Source: Lecanicillium sp. G3 (lineage: Eukaryota > Ascomycota > Sordariomycetes > Hypocreales > Cordycipitaceae). From it: a stretch of DNA of 64,000 nucleotides. The position numbers and the translations under genes are program-made. The notes under the pieces are model-generated. The model had not been told where the DNA came from, ran no database searches, and saw only the letters and a program-made list of their open reading frames with translations. The stretch covers positions 1-64,000 of the forward strand of contig JAZHPD010000043.1 of NCBI GenBank assembly GCA_037575805.1, written 5' to 3'. Shown piece after piece: positions 23,439-34,645 of the stretch. How positions within the stretch are numbered: the first letter of the stretch is position 1; the number at the start of each line of letters is the position of its first letter.

Positions 23439-24812
23439 ATGCCGCCGAAACGTATGACGGCGAACCCGCTCAAGCCCACGCGGCATCGGGCGGGCAAGAG
23501 CACCGGCGCAGACTCGTCCTCCGACTCTGACAGCGACGATGGCGGCGACGCGCCCGCCGCGGCGCCAGCGCCCATCCCCCCGCCGCCCAAGGCAGCCAGC
23601 GCCGGCAAGATCATCAGCAACCTGAGCAAGGTCGACCTCAATGCGCGCAGGCAGGAGGCGCAGGCTGCCGAGGACCGGAGAAAAGCCGCGGAGAAGGCTG
23701 AGCGTCTCGCGGCGGCGGAGGGCTTCGTCACCGAGGAAGAGAGCGGCGCCGAAGACGGCAAGGCCAACGACGACGACGACGACGACGACGAGGAATCTGA
23801 AAAAGAGTCTTCAGAAGAAGAGAGCAGCGAGGACGAAGCACCGAGACGATTGATGATGCGACCGAAGTTCATACCCAAGAGCCAGCGCGGGGCCAACGGC
23901 AAGTCCACCGCCGAGGCAGAGGAGGAGGCCCGCGCGGCCGAGGAGGAAGCCAAGAAGAAGGCCGCCGACGCGCTGGTCGAGGAGCAAATCAAGAAGGACC
24001 TCGCCGCGCGCGCGGCCGGCAAGAAGCACTGGGACGACGAGGAGAACGACGAGTCGGACGTGGACACGACGGACGGGCTGGACCCGGAAGCCGAGGAGGC
24101 GGCCTGGCGCGTCCGCGAGCTGAAGCGCCTGAAGCGCGCGCGGGCCGCCATCGAGGAGCGCGAGGCCGAGCTCGCAGAGGTCGAGCGCCGGCGCAACCTC
24201 ACCGAGGAGGAGCGCAACGCCGAGGACGCCGCGTTCCTCGCCAAGCAGCAGGAGGACAGGGAGGGCAGGGGCAAGATGGGCTACATGCAAAAGTACTTCC
24301 ACAAGGGCGCCTTCTTCCGCGACGAGGCCGAGGCGGCGGGGCTGCTGCAGCGCGACCTGATGGGCGCGCGCATCGCCGACGACGTGCGGAACCGCGAGGC
24401 GCTGCCCGAGTACCTGCAGCGGCGCGACATGACGAAGCTGGGCCGCAAGGGCGCCACAAAGTACAAGGACATGCGGAGCGAGGACACGGGCAGCTGGGGC
24501 GCGCACGATCGCGACCAGAGGCGCGGCGGCGGCGGCGGCGGCGGGAGGGACCGGTTCGAGGACGAGCGGTTCCGGCCGGACGACGACCGGTTCAGACCGG
24601 ACGACGGGGCTGGCGGGAAAGGCGCGAACGCGATGCCGCTGGGCGAGCGGCGCAGAGGTGGCGGGGACCGTGGACATGCCCATTCGCGGCGGTCACGGTC
24701 GAGATCGAGGTCGCCGAGGAGAGAAAGGGACGAATACAGGAGCAGGAAGCGCAGCACGTCGCGAGATCGTGGCGAGAGCGACAAGCGACGGCGCGTCGAG
24801 GCGGACAGGTAA
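23439..24812 (+). CDS. MFAP1: MFAP1-type spliceosomal protein
   Basis: Intronless 457-aa protein, nuclear. It is the fungal homologue of microfibrillar-associated protein 1, which despite its name is a tri-snRNP/B-complex splicing factor. The start at 23439 (MPPKRMTANPLKPTRHRAGK) is the first ATG in a good context; an upstream in-frame extension to 23343 lacks conservation. The N-terminal half is acidic (poly-D and poly-E stretches) followed by long charged helices. The conserved C-terminal core contains GYMQKYFHKGAFFRDE, YLQRRDMTKLGRKGATKYKDM and EDTGSW, the family signature. It ends in a Gly-rich run and an RS-rich, basic tail (SRSRSRSPRRERDEYRS), an ascomycete extension suggesting interaction with SR-type factors. 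Confidence 0.95.
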   Translation: MPPKRMTANPLKPTRHRAGKSTGADSSSDSDSDDGGDAPAAAPAPIPPPPKAASAGKIISNLSKVDLNARRQEAQAAEDRRKAAEKAERLAAAEGFVTEEESGAEDGKANDDDDDDDEESEKESSEEESSEDEAPRRLMMRPKFIPKSQRGANGKSTAEAEEEARAAEEEAKKKAADALVEEQIKKDLAARAAGKKHWDDEENDESDVDTTDGLDPEAEEAAWRVRELKRLKRARAAIEEREAELAEVERRRNLTEEERNAEDAAFLAKQQEDREGRGKMGYMQKYFHKGAFFRDEAEAAGLLQRDLMGARIADDVRNREALPEYLQRRDMTKLGRKGATKYKDMRSEDTGSWGAHDRDQRRGGGGGGGRDRFEDERFRPDDDRFRPDDGAGGKGANAMPLGERRRGGGDRGHAHSRRSRSRSRSPRRERDEYRSRKRSTSRDRGESDKRRRVEADR

Positions 24813-25139
24813 ACAGCCCTGTTTCTCTCTCGCCCATGTACATATAAAACACCTTTTTTCCATTTCTCATTACCAGCGTGTATTTAGAAGTCTTACCTTA
24901 CGTCTTGACAGAACGAGACAAAACACAACCAAATGAATAAAACGATAGCACAAAATGCCAAAAAAAAAAAAAAAAAAGAAGATAAAATAATCCATTTCAT
25001 AATAAAAAGAACACCAATTTTGTTTCTTTTACCCAATATGTTTGCAAGACCCCAAGAACAAGAAAACCTTTAAGAAAGATGCTAAAATTGTAATAACCGC
25101 CGTTTGCCTCATCACATTCACCCCATTTGGCCAGGTCTT
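24813..25139. other. Short convergent intergenic region
   Basis: 327 bp separate the ends of MFAP1 (+) and POL12 (-). It is AT-rich with an A18 run (24960-24977) and is expected to hold both polyadenylation sites. No gene. Confidence 0.6.
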
Positions 25140-27351
25140 TCATATCCTGACAATCTCGACTCTGGCGCGCTCAAAGACGCGGTGCCCTTGGAGGCCGTCG
25201 CCGTCGATGATGGGCTGATGCAGCGTCATGCGCGCGTACGTACCTGCGCCGCGGCGCTTCGACAACGGGCCCGGGTTAATCGCCAGCACACTCTCGACGA
25301 CCTATTACCCCAAAACTGATTAGCACACATGTTCCTTCTCAATAACATCTTCGTCCTGTAGCAGCATACCTTTGCAAACGGCGGCAGCGCGCTCGGCGTC
25401 AGCATGACATCCGGCCGTACATTCACCATCTCGCCCAGCTTCAGATAACTCAGGTCCAGCACCGCGCCCGTCGCCACGCCCTCCGCCGTCCCCGTCTTCG
25501 GGAGCCTCGCGCGGTCCGTCGGCGGGTACACGGGATAATAGTGCCTCTGCTCGACCAGGTGCCTGCACAGCCTCGCCATCAAATCACCGGCCCCCGCGAC
25601 GGCGCCGCCCGCCTTCGCCAGCTCCTCCGCGCGCAGCTCCCACAGCGCGTCCTGCGAGGAGATGCCCAGCACCACCTCGTTGACCGACAGCGTCATCGGG
25701 TTGGACACGATGCGCACGGCCTTGGGCAGGCCGAGCTCCTTGCGGGGCATGGCGTCCTGCGGCCACGAGACGTGCTTGTCGAGGACGTCGCGGACAGAGG
25801 GCACCATGATGATGGTGATGTGCGGGTTCGTGGACGCGAGGCGGTTGATGGCGGGCGCGACGAGGTAGCGGAACACGGTCGTCATGGTCGCCGTGTCCGG
25901 GTCGACGGACGAGAGCGCCTCGTCGGGGAGGTCGAAGTCGCCCGTCGCGATGAGCGGGTGGTCCGCGTCGAGGAACGGGCCCGTGAGGACCAGCGCATCG
26001 GCGTACGTGTCAGCCGCCTGGCTACACAGCGCGTGCAGCGGCTCAAAGTCGAGGTTGTCATCCGCCGTGTACGGCCCCGCCGCGTAGATGATGCTCAGCG
26101 GCGGCGCGGGCTTGTCGTCATCCTCATCCGTCATGGCATCCGGGTCGCGCACGCGCATCTTCTCCGCGTGCGCCGCGAGCGACGCCCCCGTAGACGCCGC
26201 GTTCGGCAGCAGCGGCACCTCCAGCACCTCCCGCACCACAAACTCGCTGCCCGTCGCGTTCGTGCCGCGCAGCGCGACGATCTGGCCCGGGAACACCGCC
26301 CAGGCCGGCACGGCGTCCATCCTGAGCGGCACGCGGAAGCCCATGCCCGTGCGGCGCGACGTCTCGAGCACCAGGCTCGCGGCGTTGAGCCTGCCCTCCG
26401 GCGCGTCGGAGGCGATGCGGCCGACGGCGACGACTTCCGTGGTGCCTTGGCTGGCGGCGTTGCCGAAGACGGCGTCGTCGAGCTTGTGGTGCGCCTGCAC
26501 GAGGGTCGCCACGTCGTCGATGCGGTCGTCGAGGATCTCGCTCGCCTCGGAGAGCTTCATGGCCAGCGGCTTGTAAGCCATCTTCTTCTGGTCGGACGCG
26601 GCCGTCAGCTTGATGCGCGGCTCGGGGTAGGGGGCCAGCGGCGTCTCGGCGGCCGCGAGCTGGCTGTTGAGGATCTCGACCGTGTCGCCCGCGTTCTGGC
26701 GGTCGCTGAATGAGGTGGCGGGTCTGACAGAAAGCTGGTTAATATCTGATGTATTCGCGTAAAAACGGAGGGAGGGCTGTAGCAAACTCACGGTAAGCCA
26801 TTCATATCAGCCAGCTGGTCGCCCATGCTCCCAGCCGGCGAGCTCGTAATCTTGGCCGAGTCCATCCTCCTGCGCAGCGCACTTCCGCCCGCACTCCCCG
26901 GCGCACCACCTCTATTCAACTTGTGCCCCGAAGCCGGCGTACTCGGCATCAACCCATCCAGCATGCCATACATGTCCCCTCCGGCTCCCCCGCTCGCCGC
27001 CTGCCCACCACCACCACCACCACCACCAGCTCTCGGCGTCCCCGCAATCTTCCTCTCAGACTTCGGCTTCACCGCCGACGAAGACCCTCCACCGTTAGCA
27101 CCGTGTGACGAGGCGCCGGCGTGCGTCTTCTCCAGCGCGTCCTGGATGTTCTGCTTGAGGTTGCGCACGTTGGTCATGGTCAGCGCGTCGCCGGCGTCGA
27201 GGTCCATCTTGATGCAGTACGACTCCCACTTGTAGAACAGGTCCTCGGCCGAGATACCGTGCAGTCGCATCATGGACTCGAGTTCCGCGGCCACGTCGGG
27301 CTCAATCGCCTTGCCGGCGGAGAAGAACCGCTGGAGCTCTGCGTCGGCCAT
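25140..27351 (-). CDS. POL12: DNA polymerase alpha subunit B (Pol12/POLA2)
   Basis: Regulatory B subunit of DNA polymerase alpha-primase, which lays down RNA-DNA primers at origins and on the lagging strand. Three exons: 26792-27351, 25370-26723 and 25140-25301, with introns of 68 bp (GTGAGT...CAG) and 68 bp (GTATGC...TAG), phases 2 and 0. The product is 691 aa. The N-terminal helical domain (MADAELQRFF to about residue 80) is followed by a Gly/Ser-rich linker containing G8-9. After the YKPLAMKLSEASEILDDRID helix come an OB fold (about 240-340) and the inactive calcineurin-like phosphoesterase domain (for example LVLTGPFLDADHP, IIMVPSVRDV). The last exon, VVESVLAINPGPLSKRRGAG, matches the conserved C-terminus. 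Confidence 0.97.
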
Positions 27352-27898
27352 GGCGGGTGCGGGCGCGTCGCGACTGGTTGTGTAATATATGTAAGGTGTT
27401 TGGGAGGTAGTCGGTCGCTCGAGTCGGCGCTTTATTCGTTTGGATATGCGCAGGCTTGCTCGACTTGGTCGTATTCGAAAAGTTTGGATAGGTTCGAGCA
27501 TAGAAGTTGAGATGTGGGGTTGGGAGACGCGGCGAGACGCGTCTTGTGGCCCGCGTTAATTGACACCCCACGTCGACTATTGGCCGTCGCCCTCGCACGC
27601 TCAAGGTATTGACAATCACAGGTAATACACAATTATAAAATAGAAAAAATTATATCATCAGATGAATTGAAGAAATTCTGTAGCTATTTGCAATGATAAA
27701 CAACATGTTTTGTCTCCTAAAATAACGCCATTTCCCTACTAAAAGCCCTTATGCATGGCTGAAGCAATCCCCCCAAAAGCAATTTCATTGTATAAAATGA
27801 ACACCATAACCTCCAACTCCGTAATCAAAGCAATTGTATGTAAATGCTGGCCAGTAATGTGCTTAGTAATAAAGATGATTCAAAACAAACGCTCATAT
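27352..27898. other. Intergenic between POL12 promoter and GATA-factor 3' end
   Basis: 547 bp between two minus-strand genes. The half near POL12 is GC-moderate and should hold its promoter; the half near 27.6-27.9 kb is AT-rich and should hold the GATA gene's polyadenylation signals. Confidence 0.6.
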
Positions 27899-30800
27899 TT
27901 ATTCATTCTCCCCTTGCGTGGGGGCGTCCAGGTTCCACTGAGCCCAGGATGCTTCATAATCAAAAGCGAGTGACCCGTTTCTAGGTGGTGAGCTCGGCAT
28001 GATTCCATCCGTGCTGAGGATGTTGCCAAACTCCAAGAGGGTATCGTGGCTGCTCTCCAGAGCGGGCAAGTTTGTAAGGTCCAGCTCGCTATCGAGGCCA
28101 AAGCCATTAGGCTCAGACATCATCTGGTTGATGGTTCGCGAAATCGGGGTATCAAAGACGTCGAAGGCATTTTGGTGGTTGCGAGGGCTGCGTCTGCGAG
28201 CCAAGCTGGCCGCACCACCGCGGACAGAGTGTGGTGTCTTGCTTGGTGTTGCCTGCAGGAGTGCCAGCTGACTGGGCGAAGAGACAGACCGTACGGTGCG
28301 CAGAGATTTTGAGACGCTTCTCGTGACGGGTCGGTGACTGGGCGTCGCGCGAGTAGGCGTCTTGAAGGGCTCGGCGGCAATAGATGCCTTGGCGTTCGGG
28401 GGTGTAGACGGACGAGCAATCATCGGGCTGCGGAAGAGCGCCTCCGGGTCATCGCACTCCATCAGACCATCCTGAGAAACAACGGGGATGTTTTCCTTCT
28501 CCGTAGCGACACCCTTGTCCTGTCGGCATGTATCGTCCGTCATGACAATGTTAACATCGACAGTGCCAAGAACCTTGGGAGTTCCGTCTTTTCTCGGGGA
28601 AGGAAACAAGAGGCGCTTCGTGGTGCCCATGGTCTGGTCCAATTCAATGTCGATAGGGCTCTTAGCAGTCCCGGTGCCGCTGGCAGCCGAGTGAGTTGAC
28701 CCTGGAATGGATTGAGTCTCCATTGATGCACCATTGTCAGTCGTGAACGAGGTCCCCCCCTGGGTCGCCTGAAGTAGCCCCTCAATCGCTGCACTAGAGA
28801 TACCGCTAGGACCATACTTGGGCGATGATGGCTCAGGCGGGCCCAAGGCATCAGTATGCAAATAAGCTTCTGATGCTGGGTTCGCAGACCCATCAGCCTT
28901 GTCCCCTCTCTTCTTGGAGCGGCCGGTGCCTCTCTTTCGGCGTTCCTGGCCAAGACGTGAGGCATCCTTGTCCCACCGCTCACGAGGACGGTGAGTCTTG
29001 CACTTTGTCAGCCAGATGCCACAAGGGTTGCAAAGCAGCAGCTCTTGCCAGCCGGCTTTCTCATCCGTCGGGCCGAGGCTCTTCTTGATGACACGGTGCT
29101 GAGTAGGCTTGTCGTTTTCATCACGCTGCAGGATCTCAATGGCAGTGATGCGACCGGGCTTTTCAGAGTACTCGGCGTATTCCGGGACCCCATCACGATC
29201 CTGAATCCAGATCTTGCGCCAAGTGGGCGTCTCAATGGCTCCGCAGTTGCTGCAGAATGGAGGCATCTCTCCGTTCATGATGGCCTCTTCCAGGCGTTGC
29301 TTGATGGCGTGCTTCTTAACAATGTTCTTGTTTGATCTGCTGGCAGGTGGTGATGAAGGCGGAGGGAGGATCGGTTCACTAGGCGGCACAGCAGCCTCGG
29401 GCAGATTCAGTTTCATGTTTCGCGCTGAAGCCATGGGCACAGGAGGGTCACTAGCGGGCACCGCCATTTCCAAGGCACCGGCAGAATTGCCACGTCGAGC
29501 GTTGGGCAGCTGCATCTGAGGGATATCCTCTTCAGGCACGGCCGCCTGCGACAAGGACGAAGGGCCAGCAGGCTCACTTGCGGGCATGTTAGGCAGCATC
29601 AGCGGGCCGGCTGAGTGTGAGCGAGCAAGAGGCTTCTTGGGCTTAAGCACCGGGGTTGTCGATGCGGGGGGCTGCGAGGAACGCCTCTGAGGGTTATAAG
29701 CGGCAGATTGATCGACAGGCTCTGGGGCAATCCGTCTCACTTCGGGCACCTCTGGCGCCTCATTTGTCGGCTCGGTTGGCTCTGCCAGAGGAGTCGGAGG
29801 CTTCTCAGCAGCATCAGTAGTGGGCGGCGGTGTGGGAGCCATGCCAGGCGGCGAAGGGACGCGGTTGTTCTTAGCAGGGACGCTGACAGGTGGCTCAAGA
29901 GCGGGATTTTCCTTCAGGGCGGGTAGCTCTGGTTGTCCCTGAGACTGCTGCGGCGGCTGCTGCTGCTGATGTTGCTGCTGCTGGAGCGATGCGTTAGGGC
30001 CAAGAGAGTTGTAGCTGCAGATATGTACCAAATCCTGGCCAGCAGGACCATCTTGCATTTGGAAAACTTGGACGGGAACACCGGTGGCGCTTTTTGCCTC
30101 TGCTTGCCGAGGTTGGCGCCGTCTCTTGTTGGAAGGTGCTTGTTGTTGAGGCGGTAGAGGCTCGTCACGGAAGAGATCCATGGGCTCAGACATGAAGCTG
30201 GCATCCTGTGGCATCTTGGCGGGCGGCATAGGAGGTAGAACGGGGCTGGAAGGAGGAGGACTGGATCGGAGGAAAGGAGTGGCGCGCTGCACTGGTGGTG
30301 AGGAGCCAATGTCAGGCGGGCTGTCTTCCGAGAAAGCAGGCGTGGGAGCGAGAGATTCGGGCGACCGGCCATCTTCCTGTGGCGAGAGGGGATCCCGGGC
30401 GTCGGGGAATGGTGATGGAGCATAGCTCATGGGCTTCTGTGCCAGTGAGGATTCACGTCTCAGCTTTGAAGCTCGGTTAGGAAACACGGGACCGTTAGGC
30501 ACAGGCGTCGGGGCACGTGGCACTTCCTGAAGATGGCTGGCTGAAGCAGATTCGTTATTCGCAACGGGCCGAAAGTTGCGTAATGAGCCAGACGTACTGG
30601 CGGCGACGCGAAGAGACTCGGATCCAGCAAAGGGATTAGGCGCAGCCTTGTCGACCTTTGTTGTCTTGACCCGTTTCTTAGCCGGAGCATCCTCTCCCTC
30701 GGTGCCGTCCTCGTAGCCAGACGTGTTGCCTTCGGCAGGCTTCTTCCTCGGGCGTCCACGTGGCCGACCGGTAGGCTGTCGTTTCCGAGGCGCTCTGTTG

Positions 30801-31700
30801 GACGCTCGACTGGAGGGCCGTGATGAGGCGCCTTGATTGTTGGGTACCGCATTGGGGTCGACAGGAATAGGAGCGACGCGTTGCACGTCGTTCGTGTGAG
30901 GCTGCTGCGGCAGTTGCTGCTGAGCGGGACCGAAAGAATCGCGTCTTGTCATTGTGGCGGGAGGTCCTTGTGACATGGCGGGCGAGGCAACCCGTGAAAC
31001 GTGTTGGGGCTGGCCCAGCTGGGGGTTGGACTGGAGGAAGGAATTCCATTCGGCGGCACCGGTCGGCGTCATTGCCATGTCAAAGCTCTCTGCCTGCCAC
31101 TGGGGCTTGGCCGAGCCGGATAACCGGAGCTTGACCTCGAGCGTCTCCTTGTTGCCGCCTCCAAAAACGCCGAGCAGATTCTTAGTGACGCGTCCGGTGA
31201 CGAGCTTGGGCTGGTGGCCGGGGACGTCTCCGCGGAGGATGGAATCGAGAGCCCACGATAGCATCCCCTGGCCGACCAGGGGTGTATCGGGCTCGGAGTA
31301 GTCGACGGCATAAATCGTGTAGTCGAAGTCTTGGCCGGCAAGTTCGGGGCTGCAGTCGGAAACGGCCTGGATGCAGACGCGGAGGTCGATGACGCCGATG
31401 GAGTTGACGTCGTCGATGGCGATGGTCTGGACCTGGACGGTCTGGGGATACCTGGCGAGACAGTTGACCTTGCTATCCTTGTCAAAGGTATAATGGACTT
31501 TTACTGCAGCGTCGTGTGTTAGCATCTAACTGGGTCTGCTCGCCGGGCACGCGAGCAGGCGAGGGCGGAAAGAAGAACGTACAGCCCATGGGCCGGACCT
31601 GGACACCATTGCTGTCGGGCTCGGAGGGATGCATCTGCTGCTGCTGAGCGTTGCCATTCCAACCGGCGCCCATGGCGGATGCAGGCAGCGGCGAGGCCAT
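27899..31700 (-). CDS. AMS2: Ams2/Spt21-type GATA zinc-finger factor
   Basis: Two exons, 31583-31700 and 27899-31503, join in phase 1 across a 79-bp intron (GTACGT...GCAG with a GCTAAC branch point), giving 1240 aa. The junction creates MGLKVHYTFDKDSKVNCLAR, the start of an N-terminal domain (about 40-170) shared by budding-yeast Spt21 and fission-yeast Ams2, regulators of histone-gene transcription. An AT-hook-like GRPRGRPRKK lies in a basic stretch near residue 270. A single GATA-like finger begins at Cys790-Cys793 (CSNCGAIETPTWRK) and closes at Cys864-Cys867 (CNPCG). The loop is 70 residues, far longer than the usual 17-20. Long disordered P/S/Q-rich regions surround it. A nuclear role in histone gene control is inferred from the family; no target sites are visible here. 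Confidence 0.87.
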
Positions 31701-33030
31701 GGCCGCTGGAGCAAGAGGCGATCAGCCGCAAAATGCGTAATGCTGCGGTCGGGATGTTAGGATGCGTTTGTTGGCGGTGCGGGTTGATTTTCTTTTTCGG
31801 CGTTGGTGTCGGGGTGTTGTGAAGATGGAAAAGTTGTGTTGTCGAGGGAAGCCGTTGGTGAATTGGAAGAGCTGGAGAGAATTTGAGAGATTAGAGTGGT
31901 TCCCTGCTAATTGGGGAGGCAGGCGTCATGTACGTGACGCGAAGCGGTTCGCCAAAGTCGCGTCCGGCCAGAAGTGGACCTGGCGCTATACAGGGCAGAA
32001 GAGACAGGGTTGTTTGCTGAAATTGACCGGGGGCGATGAGAGAGGGAAAGCCGCAGCACGCGAGGGGTGGGAGAGAAAGGAGGAAGAGGAAGAAGAGTGA
32101 ACGATGAAGAAAGAGGGTTGTTGCGAACAATGCGCGAGGGGAACGGGTGGCAGAGGCAAAGGTTCGAGGTAGTTGGATGGTGTTGTTTGGCGACGGGTTT
32201 GAGCCACAGCAGATAAGCTGTTGGCGCTGTGGCTGTGTGTGGCTGAGAGCTTGGTGGATGGTACCAAGTACTCCCTCGTACTGGTACACTGGCACCAGTA
32301 CTAGACAGCCAGAGCGTCACTCGATTCGCTCTTTGCTGGTCAAAATAGATGTCTTTGGCTTATTTTGCAGCAACTCTCCGCAAGCTAAAATAAGCAAACA
32401 AAACACACAACGCCCATAACCCAAAGCGAACGACGCCAATGCCAACACCCTACCTCATGCGTTCCGACGTTTGCACACTTACAAGTACCTAATCTCGCCC
32501 TGTGGTTGGCCAAGCAGGGATGTGTACGGGAGTATGTCTGTATTATCGTGCCGTGACGTGCTTGTCAGCGCCCTAGCGCCCAAAGTGGTGTGGTGTGTGT
32601 CTGTATCTTGGTACTCCGCAGACTCGCTGTACACCAGCGAGTGAGTCTGTGGCTTGTGCGAGGTGAGTCGTGAAGGCGGTACCTGGACTGGACCGGACCG
32701 GGTGCCAGTGCAGTTGTGGCTAGCGGCAAACGCGATGCACGAGGCGTGCGCGCGGCCTGTACCTTTTCACGCTAAAGTCGCGGGCAGAGTGACTTTTGCG
32801 AGCTGGCTGACCATTAGCGTGTTGTACATTTCTGGGGCAAGGGATGACGGGCAGAGAGGGAGAGAGCAGGTGCAGGTGCTGGCAGCAACAGCAGCAAGCA
32901 AGACAGAGTGCACCCTTGTTTCTTCGTCTTTCTTCTTCTCCTCTTCCCCAGCGGTTCTAGGCTCTCGCCATTGCTCCGTTTGCCCGCTAATCAAAAAGGT
33001 CCGAACTTGTCCTGCAGCAACGCCGCCCGG

Positions 33031-33073
33031 GCTCCAGGCTCCAGGCTCCAAGGCTCCAAGGCTCCAAGGCTCC
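33031..33073. repeat. Short minisatellite, unit GGCTCCA(A)
   Basis: Five to six tandem 7-8 bp units, two of GGCTCCA and then three of GGCTCCAA, lying in the pyrimidine-rich intergenic tract. Confidence 0.8.
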
Positions 33074-33961
33074 CCTCCGGTCCTGCTCCTCTGCCTCTCT
33101 GCCTTTTCCCCAGTCACAATCAAAGCACATACCTGACACTGATATGACACGGCAAACCAGCGCGGCTTGAAACCTTGCCTTTTTCCCGCTCTCACTTTCA
33201 CTTGTCCGCCTTTTCTGCCTGCTCGGTTCGGTGCGCCGTTCTTCCCTCCTTCTTCTGCTTTCGTAAGCCAGGCAACCAGTCAGTCTCCTTGGTCTCCGAG
33301 TGGCGGGATTTCGTTTGCCTGTTGTCTGCACACACCCGTTGCAATCTGGCGTGGCTCTTCTCTCTCTCTTTCGTCCTTTCCAACTCGTTGCTTGTCAGTG
33401 TCAAATCCGTCCCCGAATTCTTTCCATGAAGGAGATGAGTTTCTATTCCCACCTTTGGCAGACATTTCCGGGGGCCCTCTTCCTCTTATACTTTTCCCCT
33501 CCTCTGCTCCCACACCTGCCTCTCCTCCATCTTCACACTCTCTCCGTAGTCGAACGAGGCCATCTACATGTAGCCCGTGACTTTTTCTTTCTTCAGCGAA
33601 CCGCATTTTCTTTTCTCTTGCATCCCCAACCCTTGCCACCTTCTCTTCCTCCCTCCCCCCTCTCCCACCGTCGTTCTGTCACACGCCCGCTTTCGTCTCG
33701 TCGCTGAGGCTGTATTCTTGCGCCATCTTGACTCAAATCGCTCGCTCAGGCTCCCGGCTGCCTTTGCCCCTCCTCCCACCCTCCATTACAAGGCGCCTTT
33801 TCTCCCACACCTTTGCGCCCGTTTTTTCTTCTTATTGCCGTGTAGCACGTGAATTCATTTGAAGCACACTCCTGCACAGAATTTATCGGCGATGATTATT
33901 TTCTTGGTGTTTAGGCCAACGTCGCCACAGTACCACCCACAACCAACCCGAGTAATACTCG

Positions 33962-34261
33962 ATGTCGTCATCATCATTCCTGAACGCAATGCAGTATTTC
34001 TTTCTGCTGTTTTATTTTATTGTTTCATGCGAGGCTGTTGCGAGTCCCTTACGTGCTCTCACCCGTCCTTTCCTCTCCGCTTTTTCAACTGCCGCGTCCC
34101 TATTCTTGTCCAACAATAGACATTGTTGGTCAGCTCCACTTCACTCAACCGTGCATGTCACTGATGTAGACGACCAAGATACGCCACAAAACAAAATTAG
34201 AAAAAATCATCACGACTCTGTGCAATGGCTTGTTTGGAAATTAAATGCTTCTCTTCGTTGA
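33962..34261 (+). CDS. Hypothetical small secreted or membrane protein (weak)
   Basis: A 99-codon ATG-initiated frame with a strongly hydrophobic leader (MQYFFLLFYFIVSCEAVA) preceded by about 900 bp of CT-rich DNA, a composition typical of fungal promoters and 5' leaders. The remainder has no motif I recognise and no splice structure I can confirm. It may be chance, or the 3' part of an unannotated or noncoding transcript. Included only because of the signal-peptide-like start and the upstream composition. Confidence 0.2.
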   Translation: MSSSSFLNAMQYFFLLFYFIVSCEAVASPLRALTRPFLSAFSTAASLFLSNNRHCWSAPLHSTVHVTDVDDQDTPQNKIRKNHHDSVQWLVWKLNASLR

Positions 34262-34645
34262 GATGAATCGGTGAAATGATGCCCCCTTCCTTGTCGGCCC
34301 TCCGTCACAGTAGTGACGGCGTCCCCTTGCATTTCGTGTTCACGCTCTCATCCAGCTCATTCCATGATTATGAGGGATGTGGTCTAGAGTCTGGAGCGGA
34401 TGTAGGATAAATGGCTGACACTGACATGGTGCCGAAAGACGTTCACGTTCGGCCGGGACGATGAAATGTACACATGCCACGTCCGTAGACGTGTTTCGAA
34501 ACGACAGAAAGTCACCCCAAGAACGCATAGTAATATTCATCATGAAGCACAAGCGCCGACTGCTCATGCCTCAATATATTCAAATAAAATTCTAAAACGC
34601 TGTTATACACTTGAGTTTCGGCATTTTTCATCCATCTTCCCCCTC

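Larger units (their letters stand above)
31701..34645. other. Large intergenic region with long pyrimidine-rich tract
   Basis: 2.9 kb between the GATA factor (-) and the 3' end of HIBCH (-). The first 400 bp is the GATA gene's promoter and leader. From about 32.93 to 33.85 kb the plus strand is strongly C+T-rich, with a minisatellite at 33031-33073. A 99-codon plus-strand frame with a hydrophobic N-terminus follows at 33962-34261. No conserved gene is recognised. Confidence 0.6.

Noticed and set aside
25541..26713. 390-codon plus-strand open frame opposite POL12
   Set aside because: Arg/Val-rich antisense shadow with no recognisable domain.
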